A stretch of DNA of 64,000 bases from Gallaecimonas kandeliae (GCF_030450055.1 NZ_CP118480.1:2817415-2881414); one strand, 5' to 3'; numbered from the stretch's first letter, positions 37,337 through 46,651 are shown. Numbers and translations: made by a program. Notes: a model not told the origin generated them from the sequence alone.

Positions 37337-37972
37337 ATGATTCAAGACTGGCCCGCCTTGGGTTTAAACAACGTCGAGCACACTTTTGGAACCAAGTTTG
37401 GCGTTAGCAGTAACCCTTTACTTCGAAAGGCATTGAAGGACAAAAAAAAATCCGGTAACTGCTTTGCCTATTCAATGCTCTGGTGCCGTCAATGCATAAA
37501 ATTGAACCGAAAAATTCTGGACAAGAGTGAGTTAATTACACACACCCCCCTAATGATCGCCGCACAAGCTATGCAGTCGTGGCAGGTACGACAGAACAGG
37601 AAGGGTACTTTTGGGGTAGAAGGCATGCTTAGTGAAGTCTATTACCAAGCGATGGCAGCTGCATTCTGTATTTCTGCCACCGAGGTCGGCAAAGATGTAG
37701 GGTCTATTTTGAGTGATCACAATGGCTGGCTTGAAGTAGTGACTGCAACAGAAGGATGTTATGTGATTGCTTTCATTTTTGCCGGTGGAGGCGCACACGC
37801 TGTAGCTGTTTTGAATAAAGGTCGAGATTTAATTTTTTTTGATCCCAATTATGGCCAATACTCGGTAGATAACTACGCTCCATGGGAGATGTTGCAATTC
37901 CAAATTGACGTCAAGAAAGGTTGCGATACCTATGGCTTCATTACGAATTGGATCGCGGTTAGAGTGACCTAA
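37337..37972 (+). CDS. YopT-like (C58) cysteine protease
   Basis: 211 residues. The order GNCFAYSMLW (C42), GGAHAVAVL (H154), FFDPNYG (D169) reproduces the Cys/His/Asp triad and spacing of YopT/AvrPphB-type papain-fold proteases, which cleave host GTPases or act as toxins. There is no signal peptide and no chaperone or secretion gene next to it. Codon use and composition are clearly AT-richer than the core genes around, indicating transfer. AAAGGAGAG precedes the ATG, and TATATT upstream may be the -10. Effector, toxin or housekeeping role cannot be told apart. Confidence 0.75.
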   Translation: MIQDWPALGLNNVEHTFGTKFGVSSNPLLRKALKDKKKSGNCFAYSMLWCRQCIKLNRKILDKSELITHTPLMIAAQAMQSWQVRQNRKGTFGVEGMLSEVYYQAMAAAFCISATEVGKDVGSILSDHNGWLEVVTATEGCYVIAFIFAGGGAHAVAVLNKGRDLIFFDPNYGQYSVDNYAPWEMLQFQIDVKKGCDTYGFITNWIAVRVT

Positions 37973-38034
37973 TGAATTAAATAACTAATCCTCACTTTAC
38001 CAGCAATCGCCCGAGTATTTTGACAATATAGTGA

Positions 38035-38116
38035 AAAACGACATAACAAAACGGTCGAGTCGGTCGGGGTTTTCTCCGCTTCGCCCCGAAAACCCCACCG
38101 CTCACCTTGTCGTTTT
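38035..38116. repeat. Imperfect 82-bp palindrome between convergent genes
   Basis: Outer arms AAAACGAC (38035-38042) and GTCGTTTT (38109-38116); inner arms GGGGTTTTC (38066-38074) and GAAAACCCC (38088-38096). It lies between the protease gene and the helicase gene. No T-run follows either side. The rest of 37973-38184 shows nothing else. Confidence 0.6.
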
Positions 38117-38184
38117 CCTCATGGATCTATTTGAATCTCCAGCTCCATAGCATTTCCCTTTTCTCCCAATACTTCGACAAAGAC

Positions 38185-39435
38185 CTAGCGGCGACGCGGT
38201 TTGCCTGATTTAGCTTTGTTGCTGCCGCTTTGCCCAAGGGCTTTGGCGCGTAGGGATTTCTTGGAGGATTTACCCTTGGGGCTGCTGGCTTCTTCCTGCG
38301 CCAAGAGATCCGGTTCGAAGCCTTCCATCCACTGCAGGTTAAAGTGTTCGCCGGTGAGTTTTTCTACGTCTTTGAGTAGGTATTTTTCTTTGTTGGAGAC
38401 TAGTGATACGGCCAGGCCCGCTTGACCTGCACGGCCGGTTCGGCCGATGCGGTGAATATAGTCTTCGGCGTTGTAAGGCAGCTCATAATTGATCACGTAT
38501 TGCAGTTGCTCGATGTCCAAGCCGCGCGCGGCCACGTCGGTGGCGACAAGGGCACGCACTTGGCCAGCTTTAAACTCTTCCAAGCCACGGTCGCGGGCGC
38601 CTTGGGATTTATCGCCATGTACAGCGGTGGCGCTGATGCCATCTTTGGCAAGCTCTTTAGCAAGCTCGTCCACCGCTTGCTTGGTGCGCGTGAAGATAAG
38701 CACCTGTTGCCAATTTTTGGAGCCGATCAGGTACGCCACCAAAGCCGCTTTGCGCTTGTTGTCGACTTCAAAAAAGCGCTGCTCAATCTTCGCTGCCGTC
38801 GCATTTCGTTCGGCGACTTCGATCAGTTTTGGCTGCTTTAGAATGGTTTTGCTGAGGGCAAAGACGTCATCGTTGAAGGTGGCGGAGAAGAACAGGGTTT
38901 GGCGCCTTTCGGGTAGGCGTTTCAGGATGCGGTTGATATCGACAATAAAACCCATATCCAACATGCGATCAGCTTCATCGAGAACCAGTGTCTCAACGGT
39001 GCCCAGGTCAATAAGCTCTTTGATGGCCAGCTCCAGCAAACGGCCCGGTGTCGCCACCAGGACATCACAGCCTTGGTTCAACGCATCGATCTGCGCCTTG
39101 ATACTGGCCCCGCCGTAAGCCACGACCGAGTTGAAACCTAAGCCTTGACTGTATTTCACAAAGCTTTGGTGTACTTGTTGAGCCAGTTCCCGCGTTGGCG
39201 TCAGCACCAACACACGAATGGCTTTTTCAGAGGCTTCTCGAACGAGGTGACGTTGGATCAATGGCAAGGCAAAGGCGGCCGTTTTACCGGTCCCCGTTTG
39301 CGCCCCCGCCATCACATCGTGACCCGCCAGGACTTCTGGGATCGCCGCTTGTTGGATCGGCGTTGGCGTTTGATAACCAAGCACATCGATGATGGCCAAT
39401 AAATCCACGTGAAGACCTAGGGTGGAAAAACTCAT
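38185..39435 (-). CDS. DEAD-box RNA helicase, RhlE-like
   Basis: 416 residues. Q motif YQTPTPIQQAAIP, motif I AQTGTGKT, Ia PTRELAQ, II VLDEADRMLDMG, III FFSATF, V ATDVAARGLDI, VI HRIGRTGRAGQ, and a basic tail (KGKSSKKSLRAKALG ... GKPRRR). It unwinds RNA, perhaps in cold or ribosome assembly. I chose ATG 39435 (MSFSTLGLH) over a GTG 12 bases upstream; neither has a good ribosome site. Base composition is lower in GC than the core genes, so it belongs to the accessory stretch. Confidence 0.93.
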   Translation of the reverse strand: MSFSTLGLHVDLLAIIDVLGYQTPTPIQQAAIPEVLAGHDVMAGAQTGTGKTAAFALPLIQRHLVREASEKAIRVLVLTPTRELAQQVHQSFVKYSQGLGFNSVVAYGGASIKAQIDALNQGCDVLVATPGRLLELAIKELIDLGTVETLVLDEADRMLDMGFIVDINRILKRLPERRQTLFFSATFNDDVFALSKTILKQPKLIEVAERNATAAKIEQRFFEVDNKRKAALVAYLIGSKNWQQVLIFTRTKQAVDELAKELAKDGISATAVHGDKSQGARDRGLEEFKAGQVRALVATDVAARGLDIEQLQYVINYELPYNAEDYIHRIGRTGRAGQAGLAVSLVSNKEKYLLKDVEKLTGEHFNLQWMEGFEPDLLAQEEASSPKGKSSKKSLRAKALGQSGSNKAKSGKPRRR

Positions 39436-39585
39436 AAAATCAACCACTTATAGTAAATCCGGGCGGCGCTATTGTAGCATAGAAACCCTGGAAGCCTGCG
39501 ATGACTATCAGAGATGATATCGTATACGCAGCTCCGCCCCCTAAATTAGGAATTAACTTCCAAACATAAACCCGGAAAAAACACC

Positions 39586-39894
39586 ATGCCTGAAAAAATG
39601 ATGAGATCTTCAGTAGCGACAGTGCAGTTGGGTGTGGCCAGGGCAGATGGGAAGCTGTCGTTGACGGATTCGGACGTTTCTTTTGTCCCCTTCAACGAGC
39701 AGTTTGGACTGGGTCCGTATCGGTTCAAGCGCGATGAAATCAAATCCGTGGCCAAGTGTTTAGGCAAAGGTGGCGGCATAATGCCGGTGACGACTGACGC
39801 AATTCGAGTCACTTTATCAGACGAGTCATGTTACGAATTTATCGTCGCCGAAGCCGAGCAGTGGATAGAAGCTCTCGGGGAGATCATCAGCTGA
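39586..39894 (+). CDS. Small hypothetical protein, PH/GRAM-like beta fold
   Basis: 102 residues, no signal peptide. Beta-rich pattern ending in an amphipathic helix (AEAEQWIEALGEIIS), which resembles a PH- or GRAM-like domain: strand FGLGPYRFKRDEIKSV, strand AIRVTLSDESCYEFIV, then the helix. Family not recognised. ATG 39586 is preceded by CGGAAAAAACACC. Confidence 0.6.
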   Translation: MPEKMMRSSVATVQLGVARADGKLSLTDSDVSFVPFNEQFGLGPYRFKRDEIKSVAKCLGKGGGIMPVTTDAIRVTLSDESCYEFIVAEAEQWIEALGEIIS

Positions 39895-39934
39895 CAGGCG
39901 GGCGCATAAATGCGCCGCTGCATTTTGTGCCAAG

Positions 39935-40324
39935 ATGATTATGAGACCAGACAGTAACAACCAAGAGCTAAGCGACATCACCGTCGAGTTGGCGGCGCGG
40001 GAGCCTTTGTTTCATCGGGCGGAGTTTGGCAGTAGCCGGCAGGATTTTGAGCGGATGATGGCCGAGGAGTTCTGGGAGGTCGGCGCTTCGGGCCAGGTAT
40101 ATTCCCGGGCCTTTGTCCTCGACACCTTGGAACAGCGCCATGGCGGCCCAGCGAAAGAAGAGTTAGTGGTCACAAACTTTCGCTGCCAGCGGCTCGCGGC
40201 CGATCTTTATTTGGCCTCCTACAACCTCGACCAGTCCGGCCGCATCACCCAGAGGGCAAGCCTCTGGCGGCAAACCCCCGATGGCTGGCAGGTCGTCTAC
40301 CACCAGGGCACTGTTGTGGCCTAG
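39935..40324 (+). CDS. DUF4440/NTF2-like protein
   Basis: 129 residues. NTF2-fold pattern: helix LAAREPLFHRAEFGSSRQDF, FWEVGASGQVYSRAFVLDTL, and final strands SLWRQTPDGWQVVYHQGT, as in DUF4440 proteins. A binding or enzymatic role is possible, but no substrate can be named. Two ATGs (39935, 39941) are possible. The hairpin GGCGCAT AA ATGCGCC (39901-39916) lies just upstream. Confidence 0.75.
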   Translation: MIMRPDSNNQELSDITVELAAREPLFHRAEFGSSRQDFERMMAEEFWEVGASGQVYSRAFVLDTLEQRHGGPAKEELVVTNFRCQRLAADLYLASYNLDQSGRITQRASLWRQTPDGWQVVYHQGTVVA

Positions 40325-40410
40325 GGGCCCTAGCACGCTGCCAAATGACAGACTTCCAAGAACATCCCATGAAAACTGTGGCGGCATATATCGAACAAGA
40401 GGGTAAATAA

Positions 40411-40842
40411 ATGTCAATGGAGTTATTCGTCATTATGGCACTGAAGGATATGCCCAATACGGACCAAATGAATGCGTTGGCCGTGAAGGAATCGCTACCC
40501 ATCATCTTTAATGCCCACGTTGATATGAAAAAGCATACGGGTTATCTCCCTGCGGTTTTAAATGGTAAAAAATCAGGCGTTGAGACTTATGTTAGTGACT
40601 ACGGTGCGGTGTCAGCTGACTTCCCTGATTTCGATTCAGGCAAGTATGAAAGCCCCGTCGTGGTGACCTTTCGCTGGGGGGGAGACTTTTCCGAAATGAC
40701 AGTGGCAATGGCAATGGCCTACCTACTGTCGGAGAATTTTTCTGCCACAACCTTTGAGCCACAAGGCGGCACTTTTCTTAATACCGAGGATTTGCAGCAA
40801 GGCTTCAAAGCCCTTTTAGAGCACCCCATCGACGGAATGTAA
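40411..40842 (+). CDS. Hypothetical protein
   Basis: 143 residues, acidic, no signal peptide or membrane segment. Starts MSMELFVIMALKDMPNTDQM and contains GYLPAVLNGKKSGVETYVSD and FRWGGDFSEMTVAMAMAYLL. GAGGG eight bases before the ATG. AT-richer codon use than core genes. The fold and the lone position recall small immunity-type proteins, but nothing supports a firm call. Confidence 0.6.
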   Translation: MSMELFVIMALKDMPNTDQMNALAVKESLPIIFNAHVDMKKHTGYLPAVLNGKKSGVETYVSDYGAVSADFPDFDSGKYESPVVVTFRWGGDFSEMTVAMAMAYLLSENFSATTFEPQGGTFLNTEDLQQGFKALLEHPIDGM

Positions 40843-40884
40843 GGTGCGGTAACAACTTAATGTACCAAACAGAAGGGACTCACA

Positions 40885-41406
40885 ATGTCAGCTTCGGCAA
40901 AGATAAAACGGATAGCGCGCTGCCGCTGTGGCGCTGTGGAGATCGAGACTTTGGGGGAGCCCATTATCGGGGCGGCCTGCTATTGCGACGACTGCCAGGC
41001 GGCGGGCAGGGAGCTGGAGGCCTTGCCGGGAGCGCCAATGGTGCTGGACAAGGCCGGAGGCACGGCGTTTTTGCTGTTCCGAAAAGACAGGGTGAAGTGC
41101 GTCAAGGGCGAGCCGCTTTTGCGTGACCGCTGGCTGAAGGAAGGGGCGCCGTCACGGCGGGTGCTGGCGTCCTGCTGCAACAGTTTCATGTTCCTCGAAT
41201 TCCAGAAAGGCCACTGGTTCTCGCTGTGCCGGGCCCGCTTCGAAGGGGAAGCGCCGCCCCTGCAACTGCGCATCCTCACCAAGTTCAAGGCCGAAGGGGC
41301 CGAGCTGCCTCCTGGCCTGCCGGCCTACCCGACCTTCCCGTTCAAATTTGTCGCCAAGCTGATCCTGGCCCGGCTGGCCATGCTGCTGCCAAGCAGGGCC
41401 GGTTAG
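40885..41406 (+). CDS. GFA/CENP-V-type zinc protein
   Basis: 173 residues. Cysteines C13, C15, C32, C34 and C37, then a CC pair in VLASCCNSFM, form the two zinc sites of the GFA (glutathione-dependent formaldehyde-activating enzyme-like) family. Members bind thiol adducts; true Gfa activity is rarely shown. The C-terminus ends in a hydrophobic, basic helix (FKFVAKLILARLAMLLP). AAGGGACTCACA precedes the ATG. Composition returns to that of the core genome here. Confidence 0.83.
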   Translation: MSASAKIKRIARCRCGAVEIETLGEPIIGAACYCDDCQAAGRELEALPGAPMVLDKAGGTAFLLFRKDRVKCVKGEPLLRDRWLKEGAPSRRVLASCCNSFMFLEFQKGHWFSLCRARFEGEAPPLQLRILTKFKAEGAELPPGLPAYPTFPFKFVAKLILARLAMLLPSRAG

Positions 41407-41555
41407 GCGCATGGCCATCGTTGCCCGCCGGCTTCGCCGCCACCCGGCACTGCCTCCTCCCCCCTTAAAAGCCGCCCTGGGCCTGGGCTGCCCTTGGCTA
41501 TCGGGCACTAAACTGTAATAGTGGTTATGGCGTTGTTGCATTCCCGGTGATCCCT

Positions 41556-42827
41556 ATGGCCTTGGCATCTCCCCTGCTGCTGGAAAAAACCCTGGACCTG
41601 CTGCTGGACCTGGTCTGCGTGGTGGACCCACAGGGGCGCTTCGTCTATGTCAGCGCCGCCTGCCAGCCCATCCTCGGCTACAGCCCCGAAGAGCTGCTGG
41701 GCAGCAACATGATCGATCTGGTCCACCCCGAGGATCGTGAGCGCACCCGGGCGGTGGCCAGCCAGATCAACGAGGGCATGGCCCTGCGCCACTTCGAGAA
41801 CCGCTACCTGCACAAGGACGGCCACGACGTCTGGATGAGCTGGTCGGCCCGTTGGTCGGAAGACGACAAGCTGCGCCTGGCTGTGGGCCGGGACGTGACA
41901 GTCCACCACCAGAGCCGGCGCCAGCAGCAGGCCCTGTATAGGATCTCCGAAGCCGCCCACGACGCCGAGGGCCTGGCGGCCCTCTACCAGCAGATCCACA
42001 GGATCATCGACGAGCTGTTGCCGGTCGGCAGCTTTGCCGTGGTGCTCTACGACGCCGACAACCTCAGCATTCCCTATTGGTCTGGCAGCCAGCCGCCCAA
42101 GGCGCTGCTGCTCGATAGCGCCTTGTCCGAGGTGATAACACAAGACAAGGCAGTGCTGCGCCCTGGCGGGGAAGAACCGGATTGGCTGGGGGTGCCGCTG
42201 CGCTGCCAAAGGGGCGTCATGGGCGCCCTTGTGGTGCAGGCCAAGGGCCAGGAGGGGCGCTTCCAGCCGCACCAGCAGGAACTGCTGCAATTCGTGTCCA
42301 TACAGGTGGCCACCGCCATAGAGCGCAAGCAGACGGAGGCCCAGCTCAAGCACATGGCCGGCCACGATCCCCTGACCCTGCTGCCCAACCGCACCCTCTT
42401 CCACGACCGGCTGGCCATGGCCATGGCCAGGGCCCAACGCCACCGGCTGTCCCTGGCCCTGCTCTACCTGGACCTCAACGATTTCAAGGCGATCAACGAC
42501 AACCACGGCCATGATGCGGGCGACAAGGTGCTTTGCGAGGTGGCCAGGCGGCTGACCGAGGCGGTGCGCAGCTCAGATACAGTAGCGCGCCTCGGCGGTG
42601 ACGAGTTCATAGTGCTGATGACCGAAGTCAAGAACCAGGCCCAGGCCGGCCGGCTGGTGGACAAACTGAGCGCCGCCCTGCTTGCCCCCGTCCAGGTCGC
42701 GGATCAAGCCTTCAACCTCTCCGCCAGCATAGGCCTGGCCCTCTATCCCGAGCACGGCGAGGACAGCTCCAGCCTGCTGCGCCACGCCGATGCCAGCATG
42801 TACTGCGCCAAGGGGCGAGGCCGTTAG
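41556..42827 (+). CDS. Soluble PAS-GAF-GGDEF diguanylate cyclase
   Basis: 423 residues, no membrane segment. A PAS domain (about 10-125; FVYVSAACQPILGYSPEELL), a GAF domain (about 130-260) and a GGDEF domain with intact active site RLGGDEF and an upstream inhibitory I-site RSSD. It should make c-di-GMP in response to a cytoplasmic signal and be feedback-inhibited by product. I chose ATG 41556 behind CCGGTGATCC; a GTG nine bases earlier is in frame. Confidence 0.92.
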   Translation: MALASPLLLEKTLDLLLDLVCVVDPQGRFVYVSAACQPILGYSPEELLGSNMIDLVHPEDRERTRAVASQINEGMALRHFENRYLHKDGHDVWMSWSARWSEDDKLRLAVGRDVTVHHQSRRQQQALYRISEAAHDAEGLAALYQQIHRIIDELLPVGSFAVVLYDADNLSIPYWSGSQPPKALLLDSALSEVITQDKAVLRPGGEEPDWLGVPLRCQRGVMGALVVQAKGQEGRFQPHQQELLQFVSIQVATAIERKQTEAQLKHMAGHDPLTLLPNRTLFHDRLAMAMARAQRHRLSLALLYLDLNDFKAINDNHGHDAGDKVLCEVARRLTEAVRSSDTVARLGGDEFIVLMTEVKNQAQAGRLVDKLSAALLAPVQVADQAFNLSASIGLALYPEHGEDSSSLLRHADASMYCAKGRGR

Positions 42828-42973
42828 CCGTTGTACAAAATCCTACAGTTTGACCCTAAATCCGTCGTTTACGCTTGGATGACAAGCGCCTGCTAGACTT
42901 CAGGCAGCACCCCTAGGCTCCAGGGTCACGCTGACCTTGGCCTCCTCACAGGGAAGAACGTCAGAGGAGCCGT

Positions 42974-44938
42974 ATGGCGCAACGCCAAGACAAGGCCGAA
43001 AACCAGCCCAAGTCCCCCATGAAGGGTCAGGTCAAGATCATCATCTGGCTGCTGCTGGCCATCAGCGTCATCGTCTTCCTGCTGGGTTACTTCCAAGCCG
43101 AAACCATGAATAGCGTGCGGGCCTATGTCAGGGGCGAGGGGCTCTGGGCCAAGGCCCAGAAAGACGCCGTGCTGCAGCTCTACCAATACAGCCAGTCCGG
43201 CGACGAAGCCCACTTCCAGGCCTTCCAGGCCGCCCTCAAGGTCAACCTGGGGGACAGCAAGGCCCGCCAGGCCCTGCAACTGCCCAGCCCCGACGAGGCC
43301 ATAGCCCGGCAAGGCTTCCTGGAAGGGGGCAACCATCCCGACGATGTCGACGGCCTCATCAGCTTTTTCGAACGTTTTCAATACGTCTACTACATGGCCA
43401 GGGCCATCGACATCTGGACCAGGGCCGACCAGGACATCAAGCAACTGCAACAGATAGGCGAGGCCCTGCACCAGGCCCACGGCAAGGGTGACCCCAGCCT
43501 GGTTGCCGAGCTGGACAGGCTCAACCACAAGCTCAACGAGATGGAAGTGGAATTCTCCTCGGTGCTCAGCGACGGCTCCAGGTGGGTCAAGAGGGTCACC
43601 TTGTCGGTGTCCTTCGTCGCCCTGGTGCTGATGATCCTGACCGCCCTCTACATCTCCAGGCGTATCGTAGCCCGCCTCAACGAAACCGAAGCCAAGCTGC
43701 GCTTCAGCGAGAACCGTCTGCAGAGCCTGCTCAGCTCGGACATGCTGGGGATCTTCGACTGGGACCTGGAAGGCCGGATATTGGACGCCAACGACGTCTT
43801 CCTCGACATGCTCGGCTACAGCAGGGCAGAACTGCAGCAGGGCCGACTGGACTGGAGCAAGCTGACACCCGAGGAGCACCAGGGCAAGGACGAGATAGCC
43901 CGCGCCGAGATAGCCGAGATGAGCTATTGCCACCCCTTCGAGAAGGAATTCCTGCACAGCTCGGGGCGGCGGGTGCCCGTCTATATCGGCGGCACCCTCT
44001 TCGAGGGCCACGCCGACAAGGGTATCGCCTTCGTGCTGGACCAGACGGTCAAGAAGCAGGTGGAAGAGCAGCTGCGGCTGTCCGCCACCGTGCTGGAAGG
44101 CAGCAGGGACGGCATCATCATCGCCGATCGCCAGCAGCGCATCATGAACGTCAACCAGGCCTATTGCGCCATGGCCGGGGTGAACCGGGAGGATCTGCTG
44201 GGTCGCCACGCCCATTTCTTCCACAACGGCCAGGAGCACGACCCCCAGTTCGGCGCCAAGCTGGCCAAGGAAGGCCACTGGCAGGGCGACACCGAACTGG
44301 CCCAGGGCCGCGGCCTCAAGCTGCCGGTGCGGCTCAGCATCAGTGCCGTGCGGGACCAGGGCAACAACATCATCCACTACGTGGCCACCTACTCCGACAT
44401 CAGCGACCGCATCATCTACGAGAAGCAGCTCAAGGACATGGCCCACTACGACCACCTGACAGGCCTGGTGAACCGGCGTTACTACCTGGAGCAGGCCAAC
44501 AAGGCCCTGGCCAGGGTCCAGCAGAAAGGCGGTTATTGCGCCTTCTTCTTCATCGACCTCGACAACTTCAAACCGGTCAACGACAACCACGGCCACGAGG
44601 TGGGGGACAAGCTGCTGACCATGGTAGCCAGGCGCCTGCAGGGCTCGGTGCGCAAGAGCGACAAGATAGCCCGCCTGGGCGGCGACGAGTTTTCGGTGAT
44701 CATGGAGGACATCAAGGATCCGGCCAACACCGCCTTCATCGCCGAGAAGCTGATCGAGACCATCACCCAGCCCTACCAGATAGAGGGCCTGGAACTGCGC
44801 ATCGGCTGCAGCATCGGCATCAGCCTCTACCCCCTCCACGGCCAGACCGTCGCCGACCTGATCAAGGCCGCCGACCAGGCCATGTACAAGGCCAAGGCCG
44901 CCGGCAAGGCCGGTTTCCACATGGAAGGAGTGAGCTGA
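42974..44938 (+). CDS. Membrane diguanylate cyclase with two PAS domains
   Basis: 654 residues. First helix IIIWLLLAISVIVFLLGYF (about 21-40), a periplasmic helical sensor of about 180 residues, second helix near 213-232 (LSVSFVALVLMILTALYIS), two PAS domains (FSENRLQSLLSSDMLGIFDW; LEGSRDGIIIADRQQRIMNV), then GGDEF with RLGGDEF and I-site RKSD. It should produce c-di-GMP at the inner membrane. GAGGAG lies just before the ATG. The gene is 146 bases after another cyclase. Confidence 0.93.
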   Translation: MAQRQDKAENQPKSPMKGQVKIIIWLLLAISVIVFLLGYFQAETMNSVRAYVRGEGLWAKAQKDAVLQLYQYSQSGDEAHFQAFQAALKVNLGDSKARQALQLPSPDEAIARQGFLEGGNHPDDVDGLISFFERFQYVYYMARAIDIWTRADQDIKQLQQIGEALHQAHGKGDPSLVAELDRLNHKLNEMEVEFSSVLSDGSRWVKRVTLSVSFVALVLMILTALYISRRIVARLNETEAKLRFSENRLQSLLSSDMLGIFDWDLEGRILDANDVFLDMLGYSRAELQQGRLDWSKLTPEEHQGKDEIARAEIAEMSYCHPFEKEFLHSSGRRVPVYIGGTLFEGHADKGIAFVLDQTVKKQVEEQLRLSATVLEGSRDGIIIADRQQRIMNVNQAYCAMAGVNREDLLGRHAHFFHNGQEHDPQFGAKLAKEGHWQGDTELAQGRGLKLPVRLSISAVRDQGNNIIHYVATYSDISDRIIYEKQLKDMAHYDHLTGLVNRRYYLEQANKALARVQQKGGYCAFFFIDLDNFKPVNDNHGHEVGDKLLTMVARRLQGSVRKSDKIARLGGDEFSVIMEDIKDPANTAFIAEKLIETITQPYQIEGLELRIGCSIGISLYPLHGQTVADLIKAADQAMYKAKAAGKAGFHMEGVS

Positions 44939-45003
44939 CAGCCTTGCCCCAAGCCCAAGACCTGGCTTAGCCTGGAAGCCGCAACCACAAGGAGGAGCAC
45001 CAG

Positions 45004-45213
45004 ATGGAGCACCGGAACTGGGCCTGCCCCAAATGCGGCAACCGCCATTTCGAGACAGGGGAAATACGGGTGGCAGGGGGCTTCCTGTCCAAGCTGTTCG
45101 ACGTCCAGAACAAGAAATACAGCGCCGTCACCTGCGGCCGCTGCCGCTACACCGAGTTCTACAAGGGCGACAGCTCCCAGCTCGGCAGCCTCTTCGATTT
45201 CCTCGCCGGCTGA
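45004..45213 (+). CDS. Small zinc-ribbon protein
   Basis: 69 residues. Two CxxC knuckles, C8/C11 (CPKCGN) and C44/C47 (CGRCRY), form one zinc ribbon. The middle GGFLSKLFDVQNKKYSAVTC and the tail GSLFDFLAG match a conserved small family of nucleic-acid-binding-like zinc ribbons. AAGGAGGAG precedes the ATG. It may be co-transcribed with the cyclase upstream (65-base gap) and the patatin gene downstream. Confidence 0.83.
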   Translation: MEHRNWACPKCGNRHFETGEIRVAGGFLSKLFDVQNKKYSAVTCGRCRYTEFYKGDSSQLGSLFDFLAG

Positions 45214-45280
45214 AACAGTGCATTCCAGCGCCGCCCCGGCGGCCTGGGGTACAGTGGCCGGCAACCACAGCCAAAGCCCC

Positions 45281-46129
45281 ATGCAAGCAGACAAAAAAGC
45301 CCTGGTGGTGGAAGGGGGCGCCATGCGCGGCATCTTCGCCACCGGCGTCCTGGACGCCTTCCTCGACCAAGGCCACAACGACTTCGACTTTTGCATCGGC
45401 GTCTCCGCCGGCTCCACCAACCTGGCGGCCTGGCTGGCCGGGCAGCGGGGCCGCAACTACAAGGTGATCACCGACTATTCCTGCCGCCCCGAATTCATCG
45501 GCCTGGGCCGCTTCCTCAAGGGCGGCCACTGGCTGGATCTCGACTGGCTCTGGGAGATCACCATCCGCGAGATCCGCCTGGATCTCGAGACCTTCGCCGC
45601 CCAGCCCCTGCCATTGCACGTGGTCACAACCCGGGTCGAGGACGGCCAGGCCGCCTACATCCAGGCCGATGCCTGCAACCTCGAGCAGCTGCTCAAGGCC
45701 TCCTGCTCCGTGCCCCTGGCCTACCGCCATTACCCGGAGATCGAAGGCCAGCCCATGACAGACGGCGGCGTGGCCGATTCCATCCCCGTGCTCAAGGCCT
45801 ACGAGATGGGGGCGAGGGACATCACAGTGGTGCTGTCCCAGCCCCTTGGCTACCGCAAGAGGTCCAGCAAGGCCCCCTGGCTGGTGCGCCGGCTGCTGCG
45901 CCAGACCCCGGCCCTGGCCGAGGCCATGCTCAGGCGCCACCTGAACTACAATGCCGCCATCGACTTCATCGAAAATCCCCCGCCGGACTGCCGGCTCAAG
46001 GTGATAGCGCCGCCCCCCGGCTTCGCCGTGGGCCGCACCACCACCGACAAGCGCAAGCTGGACGCCGGCTACGCCATGGGCCTGGCGGCGGCGAATTGGC
46101 ACCCACAGCCGAGCACGGATACACTCTAG
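45281..46129 (+). CDS. Patatin-like phospholipase
   Basis: 282 residues. Oxyanion loop GGAMRG, nucleophile elbow GVSAGS (S42) and the DGG motif (D161) form the patatin Ser/Asp dyad. Close to the YjjU branch. Probably a cytoplasmic lipid acyl hydrolase; there is no signal peptide. ATG 45281 begins MQADKKALVVEGGAMRG; the frame is open 21 codons further but those residues are not patatin-like. Confidence 0.9.
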   Translation: MQADKKALVVEGGAMRGIFATGVLDAFLDQGHNDFDFCIGVSAGSTNLAAWLAGQRGRNYKVITDYSCRPEFIGLGRFLKGGHWLDLDWLWEITIREIRLDLETFAAQPLPLHVVTTRVEDGQAAYIQADACNLEQLLKASCSVPLAYRHYPEIEGQPMTDGGVADSIPVLKAYEMGARDITVVLSQPLGYRKRSSKAPWLVRRLLRQTPALAEAMLRRHLNYNAAIDFIENPPPDCRLKVIAPPPGFAVGRTTTDKRKLDAGYAMGLAAANWHPQPSTDTL

Positions 46130-46171
46130 GCTCAGGCCCACAAAGGGCCGCCTCAGCTAAAGGACTAGACC

Positions 46172-46651
46172 TTGAACATCACCAAACGCATCCTGCTTAT
46201 CTCCTCACTGCTGCTTTCTTCCCAGGCCATGGCCGACGAAGCGTCCCGGGCCGAAGCCGAGAAGTTCCTCAACATCATCCACATGAAGACCGTCTTGGCC
46301 GACGCCATGAACCAGATGCTGGAACTTCAGCTGAAGCAGAAACCCGTTCTGGTGCCATACAAAGGCGTGATGCTGAAATTCATGCAGAAATACATGGGTT
46401 ACGACAGCCTCAAAGAGGACATGACCAAAATCTATTCCGAGGCGTTCACAGCCAAGGAATTGAAGGAAATCAATGCCTTCTATAGCACTCCTACTGGCCA
46501 GAAGACGGTCGAGAAGCTGCCGGCACTGATGAGCAAAGGCGCCCAACTGGGCTACCAGCGAGTCCAGCAACACTCAGGTGAGCTTAGGGACATGATCAAA
46601 GCCGAAGCCGAGCGCATCCAGTCGCTTCAGCAAAGCCAAAAGGGCGGCTGA
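46172..46651 (+). CDS. DUF2059 periplasmic protein
   Basis: 159 residues with a signal peptide (KRILLISSLLLSSQAMA) and the helical DUF2059 core, including YSEAFTAKELKEINAFYSTP followed by TGQKTVEKLP. Function unknown. The start is TTG, with AAGGA nine bases upstream and no competing ATG before the signal sequence. A GC-rich stem (CCAAGCCC/GGGCTTGG, 46676-46700) follows and may help terminate. Confidence 0.85.
   Translation: MNITKRILLISSLLLSSQAMADEASRAEAEKFLNIIHMKTVLADAMNQMLELQLKQKPVLVPYKGVMLKFMQKYMGYDSLKEDMTKIYSEAFTAKELKEINAFYSTPTGQKTVEKLPALMSKGAQLGYQRVQQHSGELRDMIKAEAERIQSLQQSQKGG

Noticed and set aside
38035..38116. Possible integron attC site
   Set aside because: Long imperfect palindrome next to a lone AT-rich gene, but core sites do not fit RYYYAAC/GTTRRRY and no integrase is visible.
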